IMG/VR virus record: IMGVR_UViG_3300006853_000005
Span: 1-51,168 of that record
DNA length: 51,168 nucleotides
Source: a virus
Strand: one strand, 5' to 3'
Program-made: the position numbers and the translations under genes
Part shown: positions 14,644-24,004 of the stretch, piece by piece
How the letters are laid out: each line of letters opens with the position of its first letter
How positions within the stretch are numbered: the first letter of the stretch is position 1
The notes under the pieces: model-generated
Told to the model about the DNA's origin: nothing
Databases searched by the model: none
The model's input: only the letters and a program-made list of their open reading frames with translations

Positions 14644-17067
14644 ATGGGCTTCACCGAGACTCTGCGGCTGCTGGTCGAGGCGGACGCGAAGGGCGCGATC
14701 TCCGAGGTCGAGAAGCTCGGGTCCACTGCCGAGCGGGAGGCCAACCGCTCGGAGAAGGCCCTGGACCGGTGGGGCAACCGGATGCAGTCGGTGGGCACCG
14801 GGATGATGGTCTTCGGTGCCGCCGCCCTGGTCGGGCTGAAGTCGGCGGGTGACGCGGCCAGTGATCTGAACGAGGTGGCGTCGAAGTCGGCGACCGTGTT
14901 CGGCGAGGCCGCTGGTGAGGTTGACGAGTTCGCGTCGAACGCTGCGGACATCGGTCTGTCGAAGCGTGCTGCTCTCGAGGCGGCGTCGGGGTTCGGGAAC
15001 CTCTTCGATCAGCTGGGGTTCGCTAACGAGGCGTCGGCGGACATGTCGATGTCGTTGACGCAGCTCGCGTCGGACTTCGCGTCGTTCCACAACGCGGACA
15101 TCACCGAGGTGATCGAGGCGCAGACGGCTGCGTTTCGGGGCGAGTACGACTCGCTGCAGCGGTTCGTGCCGACGATCAACGCGGCTGCGGTGCAGCAGCA
15201 GGCGATGGCCGAGACCGGCAAGGACAACGCCGACGCCCTCACTGAGGCCGAGAAGGCCGCGGCGACCTACACGTTGATGATCGAGGGCGCCGGCGCGGCG
15301 ACGGGTGACTTCGCCCGGACCGGTGACTCCGCTGCGAATCAGCAGCGGAAGCTGAACGCCAACTGGGAGAACCTCAAGGCGCAGCTCGGCCAGGGTGTCC
15401 TGCCCGCGATGCAGACGATGCTGGGTGTCACCAATGACGTCGTGGGCGGCCTGTCCGACCTCAACGCGGTGACCGACGGAACGCTCGGGAAGATCGCCAC
15501 CTTCGGTGCCGTCGGGCTCGTCGCCGCCGGTGGCGTGTCGACCCTGGTCGGCAAGGTCATCACCATGCGGGAGAACTTCAAGACCGCATGGGACGCGGTC
15601 CAGAAGCTGAGGGGCGGGATGAGCGGTCTCTCCGGATCCGCCACCCGGGCCGGCCTCGCTTTCGGCGCCCTGGCGATCGTCGGCCAGACGATCGACGAGA
15701 TCTCCGGGGGGATCGAGCACATCGACCTCGCGAAATTGGAGAACGATCTGCTGCGGCTCGGTGAGACCGGGCGAGCGTCGGGCGACCTACTCGCTGCCGC
15801 GGGTGGAGATCTCGACAAGCTCCGCGATGCCATCGAGATGATCGCGGCGCCGTCGACCGCCACCCAGGTCAAGAACGTGATGGAAGAGATCTCGACTGGC
15901 GGCGGACTCCTGGGCGAGACCGGTCACGACCTCGAAGAGGCAAAGGCCCTCGTCGACGACTTCGATAAGGCCCTCGCCCAACTTGCCACCCGCGACCCCC
16001 AGCTTGCTGCTGACGCGCTCAAGCAGCTGACCGACCAGATGAACCCGGAGGAAGCCGGCCGGTTCGTCGGGCTCCTCGACGACTACGACTCGGCGCTCGC
16101 CGAGATCGATACGACTGAGGCGACGTCGGGGACCGATGAGCTCGGCGGCGCTATGGGCGAACAGTCCGAAGAGACCGCCGCTGCCGAGGACGCCCTGAAG
16201 GACTACCAGGACCAGCTGAAGGGGATGTTCGACCCGCTGTTCGCTATGTCCGACGCGTTGGACAAGAACAGCGAGGCGCACGCCAACCTCCAGGCCAAGC
16301 AGCTCGAAGCGTTCGTGGCGCAGGATGAGTACAACGAGGCGGTCCGCCGGTACGGCGAGAACTCTGACGCTGCCCGGGACGCGGCGGCGAACAACATGGA
16401 GGCCCAGGAAGCGCTCGCTGATGCGCAGCGCGACGCCCGCAACGCGGTGATCGATCTCGACTCTGCGGCGGCTGACCTGCGGTTCGAGATGGACGAGAAC
16501 GGGCTGACCGCCGAGCAGGCCCGGGCCCGGTTCGTGGAGATGGCCACCCAGATGGGCTACACGGAAGCCCAGGCGAACCAGCTGGCCGACGAGTTCGGGT
16601 TCGTGACCCGCAAGGCCCAGGAGGTCGGCCGGCAGCATCCCCGCCCGACGATCAGTGCCAGGGACCTCGCCACGGGGGTCATCAACTCGGTGGGCGCCGG
16701 GCTGGGGGCGATCGACGGGCGCTCGGCGACGGTCACGATCAACGCCAACACGATCATCCGGTCCGTGGTCGAGGGCTTCGGGTTCGGTGGTGGCCGAGCG
16801 CGTGGCGGCTCGGTGTCGGGGTCCAAGTTCTACGAGGTGGTCGAGGACGGCGCACCGGAGCTGTTCAAGACCGGGGGCCGGACCTTCATGATCCCCGGCG
16901 CTGACGGTGAAGTCGTCCCGACCTCCGACGTGTCGCTCGGCTCGGGCGTCGGGATGGGCGGGACGACGATCATCAACCACGTCCACGTCGCCGGGTCGGT
17001 GCTTTCCGACCGGGACCTGGTGCAGACGATCAACCGGCTCACCGCCCGGGGCAGGGGGCTCAACTAG
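14644..17067 (+). CDS. Tail tape measure protein
   Basis: An 807-residue, alanine-rich helical protein that sets tail length. The N-terminal third has the phage tape-measure pattern (ALVGLKSAGDAASDLNEVAS, then KSATVFGEAAGEVDEFA), and helical repeats continue to about 680, ending in a globular C-terminal region with ARGGSVSGSKFYEVVEDG and MIPGADGEVVPTSD. Two hydrophobic stretches lie at about 290-310 and 345-360. ATG 14644 is chosen since AGGAGG sits at 14631-14636. By the usual rise of about 0.15 nm per residue a tail of roughly 120 nm is expected. Confidence 0.88.
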   Translation: MGFTETLRLLVEADAKGAISEVEKLGSTAEREANRSEKALDRWGNRMQSVGTGMMVFGAAALVGLKSAGDAASDLNEVASKSATVFGEAAGEVDEFASNAADIGLSKRAALEAASGFGNLFDQLGFANEASADMSMSLTQLASDFASFHNADITEVIEAQTAAFRGEYDSLQRFVPTINAAAVQQQAMAETGKDNADALTEAEKAAATYTLMIEGAGAATGDFARTGDSAANQQRKLNANWENLKAQLGQGVLPAMQTMLGVTNDVVGGLSDLNAVTDGTLGKIATFGAVGLVAAGGVSTLVGKVITMRENFKTAWDAVQKLRGGMSGLSGSATRAGLAFGALAIVGQTIDEISGGIEHIDLAKLENDLLRLGETGRASGDLLAAAGGDLDKLRDAIEMIAAPSTATQVKNVMEEISTGGGLLGETGHDLEEAKALVDDFDKALAQLATRDPQLAADALKQLTDQMNPEEAGRFVGLLDDYDSALAEIDTTEATSGTDELGGAMGEQSEETAAAEDALKDYQDQLKGMFDPLFAMSDALDKNSEAHANLQAKQLEAFVAQDEYNEAVRRYGENSDAARDAAANNMEAQEALADAQRDARNAVIDLDSAAADLRFEMDENGLTAEQARARFVEMATQMGYTEAQANQLADEFGFVTRKAQEVGRQHPRPTISARDLATGVINSVGAGLGAIDGRSATVTINANTIIRSVVEGFGFGGGRARGGSVSGSKFYEVVEDGAPELFKTGGRTFMIPGADGEVVPTSDVSLGSGVGMGGTTIINHVHVAGSVLSDRDLVQTINRLTARGRGLN

Positions 17068-20000
17068 GTGGCGACCCCGGCGCTTCCGATCACCGGACTG
17101 ATCGAGGCCGCGCTGGGCGCGGACCTCGACGGCGATGAGCGCACCTGGACCTACACGGCACTCACCCGCTCGGGGAAGACAAGGCTGCTCGACCGGACCT
17201 CGGCGGTGATCACCCGCGGCCAGGCCGACGAGCGCAACGGGATCGAACCGGCCACGTTCAGTGCGCTGCTCGACAACCGCGACGGCGAGCTCACCCCCGG
17301 ACGCGCGACGTCGACGCTCTACCCGTTCTTCGACCTGGGCTGCCAGATCCGCTACAGCCTGACCAACGTCGGGGTTCCGCACCTGCTCACGACCGGGGCG
17401 GCGACGTCGCGGGCGGGGACCGTCGACCACGCCGACTTCCCCACCGGCGACTGGTTCGTCGGCGTCGAGGTCGAAGCGCCGTTCTACTTCCCGCCCACCG
17501 GGTCCGCGTACGAGATCGCCGGGAAGTTCAACGTCACCGGCGGGCAACGATCGCTGCTGCTCTACATGCTCGACGATGGGACGCTTCGGATCCGGTCGTC
17601 GCCCGACGGGACCGCCGAGGTCAACAACGCCTCGACGATCCCACTGCCTCGACCCATCGCCGGGACGTTTGCGTTCGCCACCTGGTACGACGTCGCCAAC
17701 GGCGGCAACCGGGTCATGACGGTCTACGCCGCACGCACGCTCGACGCGATCCTGGCCGACCCGGCCGGCACGGTCCACGAGACCGTCACCACCGCCGGGA
17801 CCACCTCGGTGTTCAACAGCACCGCGACCTTCGACGTCGGCGACGTGACCGGGTCGGGGTTCGCGCCGTTCCCCGGCCACTACCGCCGCGTCGAGGTGCG
17901 GGCCGGCGACTCCACCGGCACGGTCGTGACGAACCCCGACTTCACCATCCAGACCCCCGGTGCGACCAGCTTCGCCGACACGGCCCCCAACCCCAAGACC
18001 TGGACCGTCGGCGCCCTCGGGCTGATCGAGCGCAAGCAGGTCCGGTTCGTCGGCCAGATCACCTCCATCACCCCCGAGTGGCCCGACGGTGACGGCGCCG
18101 AGACCGCAGCGGTCAAGATCGAGGCGTCGGGTGAGCTGGAGCGGTTCCAGCGCGACGAGACCCCGCTGCGCTCCGCGATCTACCGGACCGTCACCGCCCC
18201 CCGTTACGCCGCCAACATCCACGACTACTTCCCGCTCGAGGACGGACGGGACGCCACCTCGGCGTTCGCGGCGATCGGCGGCGGCCCGGGCGGGGTGGCC
18301 ATGAACCTCGCGTCGGACGACTCGCTGGTGTCGTCGGGTCCGCTCCCGTCGATCGGGGGTGGCCAGCCCTACGGCTGGAACCTCACCCTGTCGGGGACAG
18401 CCCCGACGTCGGGCTGGTCGGCGCACTGGTTCCTGAACCTCGCGACGGTCCCGGCCGGTGGCGAGTTCCTCGACCAGCGCCTCGACACGACCGGCGGGAC
18501 GACCACGCAGTGGATCGTCCGCATGGACTCCGGCGGTTACACGCTCTACGCCAAGGACGAAGCCGAGACCAACGTGCTGGTCGACCCGATCGCCCTCGGC
18601 TCCGACGTCTACGGCGACTGGCTGATGGTCACGCTGACGGTCGCCCAGGACGGCGCCGACATCGACTACGGGGTCACGTTCACCCACCTCGGCGGTGGCG
18701 GGGGCGGCGCGGGCGGGACCCTGGCCGGCTACACCCTCGGCTCACCGGTCCGTGCCCGGAGCCTCGACGACCAGGCGCCCAGCGACGGGTTCTCGTGGGG
18801 GCACCTGGTGATCTCCTCCGGGCTCACCACCAGCTTCCTGGTCCCGGCGGACACCGGCTACCTCGGCGAGACCGCAGCAGCGAGGATCGCCCGGCTCTGC
18901 GACGAGGCCGGCATCCCCTACGTGGTCGAAGGCGACGACTCGGCGCCGGTGGGCCCACAGCGGCCGGTGAAGCTCACCCAGCTCCTCACCGACGCCGCCG
19001 AAGCGGACGGCGGGGTGCTCGTCGAACTGCCCAACACCCGGGGGATCGGCTACCGCACCCGGGCGTCGCTCCTCAACCAGACCCCGGTCTTCGCGGTCGC
19101 CGCCGACCTGAACCTCGGGCTCGACCTGAAACCGGTCCGGGACAACCAGCGGACGGTCAACGACTTCACCGCCTCCCGCACCGACGGGTCGAGCTTCCAC
19201 GCCACCGACCCCGACCACATCGCCAAGATGCGCCGCTACCCCGACGGCACCGAGGTCAACGTCGCCTACGACTGGCAGCTCCCCTACGTCGCCGGCCGGC
19301 ACCTCGCCGCGGGGACCGTCGCCGAGCTCCGCTACCCGCGGGTCCCCGTCAACCTGGTCGCCGACTCGGCGATGCACGACGCGTGGCTGGGCGCCGGCCC
19401 GGGCGACATCTTCGAGATCACCGGTCTCGCCGCCGGGACCCACCCCGCAGCGACGGTGCCGCTCATCTTGGAGGGGAGCACCGAGACGATCTCGTCGACG
19501 GGCTGGGACCTCGGGCTCGACAACAGCCCCGGCTCCCTGTGGGACGCCGGCGTGGTCGACGAGGACCGGGCCGACACCGCTGGCTCCGAGCTCGCCGTCG
19601 CGATCGACGACAACGACACGTCCCTGTCGGTGGCGACCACCGTGTGGCCGCCGTGGCGGTCCGTTGCAGGGGGCGCGTCGCTGCCTTTTGGTATCGCCGC
19701 CGGTGGCGAGGAGATGTCGGTCACCGACCTCGACGACATCGTCGCCACGTTCGGTGCCGTCGGCACGGCCAGCCACGCCGTCAACGCGTCGGTCACCCCC
19801 GGCGCCCCCGCGAGCGTGGCCGCGGGGAACCTGCTGATCCTGTTCGCCGCGATCCGCAACACCGGCGCCGGGACAGTCAACACCCCATCGGGCTGGGAGC
19901 GGTGGCCGGTGTTCACCGAGACCGACAACGTCGCCGTGTTCGCCCGGATCGCCCAGTCGGGTGGCGAGGCCATGCCGACCGTGACATTCAGCGGGGGCAT

Positions 20001-20466
20001 CGCCAACGCCGACACCACCGCGCAGGTCGCCCGGTTCGCCGGCACCTACCACGACGTGACCAACCTTCCCGTGCGCTGGGGCCGCTACATCTCGCTCTCA
20101 GCGCAAGACATCGCCTACCCCGCCACCAAGGTCCCCTACGACGACTCGGTGGCGATGTACTTCGGATGGAAGCAAGACGACTGGACCAGCGTGGCCAGCC
20201 CGGGGACCGAGATCGGCGAGCCCGACACGACGACCGGCGACGATCAGGGCCTGGTGTGGGGCTACACCATCCAGACCACCGCCACCGACATCGCCGCCGG
20301 GTCGTTCGTCGTCACCGGGGGGGCCGCAGCGGTCACGGTCGGCGGGGTGCTCGTGTTCCACCCCGACGTGCAGACCTTCACCGTCACGCGCTCGGCCAAT
20401 GGCGTCACCAAGTCCCACGCCGCCGGCACCGCCGTCGCGCTCGCCGACCCCATGACCGCGGCCTGA
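17068..20466 (+). CDS. Large minor tail protein with LamG-like domains
   Basis: A 1132-residue tail-tip protein. The N-terminal 100 residues resemble tail-tip attachment proteins (WTYTALTRSGKTRLLDRTS). Two beta-sandwich regions of LamG type follow, near 105-290 (DFPTGDWFVGVEVEAPFYF) and 395-590 (GWSAHWFLNLATVPAGGEF), suggesting carbohydrate binding. From 600 to 850 comes a tail-hub-like part (GYLGETAAARIARLCDEAG). The final motif, GGEEMSVTDLDD with VQTFTVTRSANGVTKSHAAG, is split by an insert of about 210 residues. GTG start directly after the tape measure stop. Role: baseplate scaffold and probable host contact. Confidence 0.8.
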   Translation: MATPALPITGLIEAALGADLDGDERTWTYTALTRSGKTRLLDRTSAVITRGQADERNGIEPATFSALLDNRDGELTPGRATSTLYPFFDLGCQIRYSLTNVGVPHLLTTGAATSRAGTVDHADFPTGDWFVGVEVEAPFYFPPTGSAYEIAGKFNVTGGQRSLLLYMLDDGTLRIRSSPDGTAEVNNASTIPLPRPIAGTFAFATWYDVANGGNRVMTVYAARTLDAILADPAGTVHETVTTAGTTSVFNSTATFDVGDVTGSGFAPFPGHYRRVEVRAGDSTGTVVTNPDFTIQTPGATSFADTAPNPKTWTVGALGLIERKQVRFVGQITSITPEWPDGDGAETAAVKIEASGELERFQRDETPLRSAIYRTVTAPRYAANIHDYFPLEDGRDATSAFAAIGGGPGGVAMNLASDDSLVSSGPLPSIGGGQPYGWNLTLSGTAPTSGWSAHWFLNLATVPAGGEFLDQRLDTTGGTTTQWIVRMDSGGYTLYAKDEAETNVLVDPIALGSDVYGDWLMVTLTVAQDGADIDYGVTFTHLGGGGGGAGGTLAGYTLGSPVRARSLDDQAPSDGFSWGHLVISSGLTTSFLVPADTGYLGETAAARIARLCDEAGIPYVVEGDDSAPVGPQRPVKLTQLLTDAAEADGGVLVELPNTRGIGYRTRASLLNQTPVFAVAADLNLGLDLKPVRDNQRTVNDFTASRTDGSSFHATDPDHIAKMRRYPDGTEVNVAYDWQLPYVAGRHLAAGTVAELRYPRVPVNLVADSAMHDAWLGAGPGDIFEITGLAAGTHPAATVPLILEGSTETISSTGWDLGLDNSPGSLWDAGVVDEDRADTAGSELAVAIDDNDTSLSVATTVWPPWRSVAGGASLPFGIAAGGEEMSVTDLDDIVATFGAVGTASHAVNASVTPGAPASVAAGNLLILFAAIRNTGAGTVNTPSGWERWPVFTETDNVAVFARIAQSGGEAMPTVTFSGGIANADTTAQVARFAGTYHDVTNLPVRWGRYISLSAQDIAYPATKVPYDDSVAMYFGWKQDDWTSVASPGTEIGEPDTTTGDDQGLVWGYTIQTTATDIAAGSFVVTGGAAAVTVGGVLVFHPDVQTFTVTRSANGVTKSHAAGTAVALADPMTAA

Positions 20467-20475
20467 GGAGGAACC

Positions 20476-20916
20476 GTGCCCATCCTGTCCGGTGACATCG
20501 TCACCGCCGCGACCCTCAACCGGCTGCAGACCAAGAGCTACCACGCCGACGCCACGTCGGCGGTGGGCCCGTCGGTGACCGACACCGACGTGCCCGGCGC
20601 GACGATCACGTTCAACACCGAGACCGACGGCGCCACGTTCGTCGCGACCGGCGACTACGACTTCGACTACTCGGGCGCCGCGACGGCGCTCGAGCAGGGA
20701 AAGCTCGTCGTCGACGGCGCCATCCAGGCCGGCACAGCGAACTGCCAGGACAACAGCTCAGGTGCCAACGACCGCCGCACCCACTCCCGGACATGGCACG
20801 GGACGCTCGCCACCGCGGGGTCCCACACGATCAAGCTGACCGTCACCCTCGGGTCGGGCATCACGGTCAACGCCACCCACACCGGCATCACGGTGCGGAT
20901 CGACGAGGTGGTCTGA
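20476..20916 (+). CDS. Small minor tail protein or fibre base
   Basis: A 146-residue protein starting PILSGDIVTAATLNRLQTK, a start often seen for small minor tail proteins placed after the tip protein in actinobacteriophages. The rest is beta-rich (ATFVATGDYDFDYSGAAT; then HTIKLTVTLGSGITVNATHT), similar to a small jelly-roll domain. GAGGAGG precedes the GTG. Its last base is shared with the ATG of the next gene. Confidence 0.65.
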   Translation: MPILSGDIVTAATLNRLQTKSYHADATSAVGPSVTDTDVPGATITFNTETDGATFVATGDYDFDYSGAATALEQGKLVVDGAIQAGTANCQDNSSGANDRRTHSRTWHGTLATAGSHTIKLTVTLGSGITVNATHTGITVRIDEVV

Positions 20917-21893
20917 TGCCCACTGTCTCGGAGAACGTCGACCTCCCAGGCAGTGTCGACCCCACCCGCTGTGTCGTCGAGCTCCAGCTCTACCAGGCCG
21001 ACAACACGCCCCTGCTCGAGGCGCGGCGCACATCGGACGGAGCGACGATCGCCGGCCGCCGGGTCGTCGCCCTCGACGCGACCGGATCGTGGTCGCAGGT
21101 TCTCGACGGGAACGCCGGGCTCACCCCATCGGGCACGGTGTGGGGCCGGCGGCTGAGCGCCCCGAGCGTCGGGCCCACCCTCTCCTACGCGACCGTGCCG
21201 ACCTCGGGCGGGCCGTTCAGCTGGAAGGCGATCGAGACCGACCCGCCCGGAGCACTCACGTCCTCGGCGCTCGAGGTCGGGCTGGCGACCAAGGTCGACC
21301 GGGACGGCGACACCATGACCGGCCCACTCGTCGTCAACGCCGACGTCACGATCACCGGCGAGATCCTCACCGGTGCCCTCCCGAACCCGGCCACGTTCGG
21401 TGGGATCGAGCGCGAGGGCCGGGTGTGGACGTCGGGGATGATGACCAGCCCGACGGCGGTCATGAACTTCGGGGACGGATTCCCCCGGGTCAACATGCCC
21501 GCCGACGTCACGACCGACGTCTACACGATCTTCGAGGTGGAGGAGTGGTGGCTCGACTCGACGATCGGCGTCTACTTCGAGTGGTGCAATGACCATTCGG
21601 CGACCGGTGACGTGCGGTTCGACTGCCAGATCAAGGAGTGCGACATCGCCACCGAAACACTCGCCGCTGCGGGTGTGATCGCCACGAGGACGTTCACGGC
21701 GACGACCTTGGCGGCGAACACGCCGACGACGAGCATCGTGGGCTCGGTAGCCAACGGGAACCCGATCACGTTCGACCCGGGCCTGTTCGCCAGCTTCTAC
21801 GTGCTGCGCATCTCCCGTCTCGGCGCGGATGCGGCCGACACGCTCCCGGGACCGGTCGGGTTGATCGCCGCGTCGATGACGAGGGGGCAGTGA
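20916..21893 (+). CDS. Tail fibre-like protein A
   Basis: A 325-residue protein starting at ATG 20916 (TGATG overlap). Residues 1-120 form an N-terminal beta domain (RCVVELQLYQADNTPLLEAR). Near 130 it has DRDGDTMTGPLVVNADV, the hallmark repeat of phage tail-fibre shafts. Residues 180-325 form a C-terminal beta domain ending ISRLGADAADTLPGPVGLI, which is shared with the next gene product. It is likely a receptor-contacting fibre. Confidence 0.7.
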   Translation: MPTVSENVDLPGSVDPTRCVVELQLYQADNTPLLEARRTSDGATIAGRRVVALDATGSWSQVLDGNAGLTPSGTVWGRRLSAPSVGPTLSYATVPTSGGPFSWKAIETDPPGALTSSALEVGLATKVDRDGDTMTGPLVVNADVTITGEILTGALPNPATFGGIEREGRVWTSGMMTSPTAVMNFGDGFPRVNMPADVTTDVYTIFEVEEWWLDSTIGVYFEWCNDHSATGDVRFDCQIKECDIATETLAAAGVIATRTFTATTLAANTPTTSIVGSVANGNPITFDPGLFASFYVLRISRLGADAADTLPGPVGLIAASMTRGQ

Positions 21894-21894
21894 C

Positions 21895-22425
21895 ATGACG
21901 GTCTCACTGGCCGGACCGGCTACCGGTTCGACGCTCACGGGTCACGACGCCCTCTACGTCTATCCGGCAGACATGCAGCACAACGGCACGCTGATATCTG
22001 GGAGCGGAGCGGACACGGGGCTCCCGCGGATAACTCTCGCTGACGCCGCGACACAGCGGGTCAAGTGGGTGTGGGCCATCCCCGTCCGGTGGGCGGCCAT
22101 CGCCGTGCGCTGGTCGGCCATCCCCGAGGTCGGCACCGGCGGAAACGTCAAATGGCAGTTCGCGTACAAGCTCATCCACCTCGGCGAGGGCAACGTCGAC
22201 GGTGCTGTCACCACCGTGTCGATAGCGGCGCAGGACGCGACGGGCGCCGCCGACTGGAAGTACCTGACCCCCTCGGAGGTCGCGTCGATCGACACACCGG
22301 CCGGCTTCTTCGGCGACGCCCCGTTCATGTTGTGCTCGCTGTCCCGCCTCGGAGCCGACGGTACCGACACCCTGGCCGGCGGTGTGTCGGTGGGCGTGGC
22401 GACAGCGACCAGAGCAGACCTTTGA
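21895..22425 (+). CDS. Tail fibre-like protein B (paralogous C-terminal domain)
   Basis: A 176-residue protein that matches the C-terminal domain of the upstream fibre gene: LSRLGADGTDTLAGGVSVGV here against ISRLGADAADTLPGPVGLI, preceded in both by an FFGDAPFML/LFASFYVLR strand. It appears to be a free-standing copy of the tip domain without the shaft. GAGGGGG precedes the ATG. Receptor binding or fibre capping is the likely role. Confidence 0.6.
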   Translation: MTVSLAGPATGSTLTGHDALYVYPADMQHNGTLISGSGADTGLPRITLADAATQRVKWVWAIPVRWAAIAVRWSAIPEVGTGGNVKWQFAYKLIHLGEGNVDGAVTTVSIAAQDATGAADWKYLTPSEVASIDTPAGFFGDAPFMLCSLSRLGADGTDTLAGGVSVGVATATRADL

Positions 22426-22451
22426 GGACACCCCCCGATGGCGAGGAACCG

Positions 22452-22595
22452 ATGACCCACGAGCACACCCCCGGTGGCGAAGCCGACGGCGGACCGGAGA
22501 ACGACGACGCGCTCCCCGACGCCCGGTCTATCCCTGTCGCGGAGGGGCCCGACGACCTCGACCCCGTCGAGCACCCCGACGAGTGGGAGGGCTGA
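22452..22595 (+). CDS. Small acidic protein of 47 residues
   Basis: Starts at ATG 22452 after GCGAGGAAC and ends by sharing its last base with the amidase ATG (TGATG). The product, MTHEHTPGGEADGG at the start and HPDEWEG at the end, is strongly acidic with no hydrophobic segment. No family recognised. Tight coupling to the endolysin gene makes it likely to be translated. Confidence 0.55.
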   Translation: MTHEHTPGGEADGGPENDDALPDARSIPVAEGPDDLDPVEHPDEWEG

Positions 22596-23401
22596 TGGCG
22601 CGCATCGTCATCCAGGCCGGCCACTACCCCCGCACCTCCGGGGCCACAGGCACGGGCGGCCGTGACGGCGACCCGACCGAGCAGGAGTTCAACATCGCCG
22701 CCGCGAGGGCCTGCGCTCGCCGGCTCGCCGAGGTCGGCCACCAAGGCGTGGTGATCAACGCCGACGTGCCCGACGCCAGCTACCGCGGCGACGCGTTCGT
22801 GGCGATCCACTGCGACGGCTCGACGAGCTCGTCGGCACGTGGCGCGTCTGTCGGGTACCGCACCGCCGAGGGCCAGGCGTTCGCTGGGGCGTTCAAGCGG
22901 GCGTACCAGGCCGCGGGCTGGTCGGGTGGGTGGCGGCCGGACAACTACACCGCCGCGCTCGCCGGGTACTACGGCACCAAGCGGGCCGTCGCCCAGGGTG
23001 TCCGGCGGGCGTTCGTCGCCGAGGCCGGGTTCCTCACCAACCCCGCCGACGAGGCCCAGCTCTCGCTGCCGGGCGGACCCGACCGGTTCGCCCGTGCTCT
23101 CACCGCCGCGGTCGTCGCGACCTTCGGCGTGCCCCACCAGGAGGACGACTTCGACATGACCCCAGCCGAGCGCACCAAGCTCATCGACGACATCGCCAAG
23201 AAGGTCCACCAGCGCCTCGACGCCGAGGGCTTCGACCCCGCCACGGCCCGCGGGTCGGTGATCCGCAAGGCCACCGTGGGGCTCGTCGCCCAGGGGATCG
23301 ACGCTCAGCTCGAAGAAGACGGGGAGCTGCACGCGCGTCTCGCCCGGCTCGAGGCCAAGATCGACGCTCTCGCGGGTCCCGATGCCAGCCCCACGGTGTG
23401 A
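22595..23401 (+). CDS. Endolysin, N-acetylmuramoyl-L-alanine amidase (Amidase_3)
   Basis: Cuts the bond between muramic acid and the stem peptide in peptidoglycan. Zinc-site residues are visible: H10 in IQAGHYP, E29 in TEQEFN, H72 in VAIHCDG, and catalytic E143 in VAEAGFLTN. The amidase covers about 1-180. The remaining 90 residues form helices (AERTKLIDDIAKKVHQRLDA; LHARLARLEAKIDAL) that may oligomerise or bind the wall. ATG 22595 is used; the reading frame upstream is not plausible coding. Followed by membrane genes of the lysis group. Confidence 0.87.
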   Translation: MARIVIQAGHYPRTSGATGTGGRDGDPTEQEFNIAAARACARRLAEVGHQGVVINADVPDASYRGDAFVAIHCDGSTSSSARGASVGYRTAEGQAFAGAFKRAYQAAGWSGGWRPDNYTAALAGYYGTKRAVAQGVRRAFVAEAGFLTNPADEAQLSLPGGPDRFARALTAAVVATFGVPHQEDDFDMTPAERTKLIDDIAKKVHQRLDAEGFDPATARGSVIRKATVGLVAQGIDAQLEEDGELHARLARLEAKIDALAGPDASPTV

Positions 23402-23419
23402 GGCCCCGGCCGGTGAGAT

Positions 23420-23635
23420 GTGAACTGGGATCGCCTGGCGGCAGCGTGGCCGCTCCTGCGCGACGTGGCGTGCGTGGTGGTCGCCCTCGGCGGGCTGATC
23501 TACGAGGCCACCCGCAGCGGCGACGTGCGCCCCGAGCTGATCCTCGCATGGGTCGGTCTGCTGGGGTCGCCGGTGTTCCTGCGCAAGGACGCCCAGGAAC
23601 GCGACGAGCCCGAGGCCCGGGAGGCTGACCGGTGA
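23420..23635 (+). CDS. Holin-like membrane protein
   Basis: A 71-residue product with one or two hydrophobic helices (LLRDVACVVVALGGLIYEAT and ELILAWVGLLGSPVFL) and a charged tail (RKDAQERDEPEAREADR). Size, charge pattern and place directly after the amidase fit a holin. GTG start; the ribosome binding site is weak. Three other small membrane genes follow, so which one is the pore former cannot be decided. Confidence 0.6.
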   Translation: MNWDRLAAAWPLLRDVACVVVALGGLIYEATRSGDVRPELILAWVGLLGSPVFLRKDAQERDEPEAREADR

Positions 23636-23712
23636 TCCTGGCCCGGAACCGGTACCTCATCGCCTGGTGGGCGGCCGTCCTCTACGGGATCGCGGTGGTG
23701 GCGTGGCGGTGA
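23632..23712 (+). CDS. 26-residue membrane microprotein
   Basis: A tiny frame that starts at GTG 23632 overlapping the upstream stop (GTGA) and ends overlapping the next GTG (GTGA). The product is RNRYLIAWWAAVLYGIAVVA between a short start and a WR end: one membrane helix with a basic N terminus. Both overlaps and the hydrophobic pattern argue for a real gene; the length leaves doubt. It may modulate the lysis membrane proteins on either side. Confidence 0.5.
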   Translation: MILARNRYLIAWWAAVLYGIAVVAWR

Positions 23713-23984
23713 ACCGTCTCGCCACGTGGGTGCGGGCCCGCCTGGCGTGGCTGCGGTTCGCTGCGTGGGTCGGTGCGGTCGGCACCGCCGCCCTGCTGTT
23801 CCGCAACGACCAGGACCAGGACACCGAACGCTGCCAGGCCCGCAACGACTCGATCCGGGTGGCGGCGCTGACTGTCGCCGGCTGGCTGGTCGACCAGTCC
23901 CCTGACGCCCCGCCCGCCCGGGTCGAAGCCGCGCTCGCTGACCTGAACGAGCGGCTCGATGCCGCCGACCTCGACTGCACGTGA
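23709..23984 (+). CDS. Membrane-anchored small lysis-region protein
   Basis: A 91-residue product: basic start (MNRLATWVRARLAWLR), one membrane helix (about 16-32; FAAWVGAVGTAALLF), then a soluble part with one Cys pair candidate (RCQARN and DLDC at the end) and a helix (ARVEAALADLNERLDAAD). A signal-anchor protein facing outside is likely, as in accessory lysis or spanin-like proteins. GTG 23709 overlaps the previous stop. Confidence 0.6.
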   Translation: MNRLATWVRARLAWLRFAAWVGAVGTAALLFRNDQDQDTERCQARNDSIRVAALTVAGWLVDQSPDAPPARVEAALADLNERLDAADLDCT

Positions 23985-24004
23985 CGGACAACGAGGAGGA
24001 CAAC

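Noticed and set aside
15787-18687. Very long reverse-strand open frame (966 codons)
   Set aside because: It lies opposite the tape measure and minor tail genes, is rich in Arg/Gly/Val/Asp as expected of a complementary shadow in very GC-rich DNA, and has no domain pattern.
18510-20495. 661-codon forward frame overlapping the minor tail gene
   Set aside because: Arg/Pro/His-rich product without recognisable pattern; the other frame gives the tail protein.
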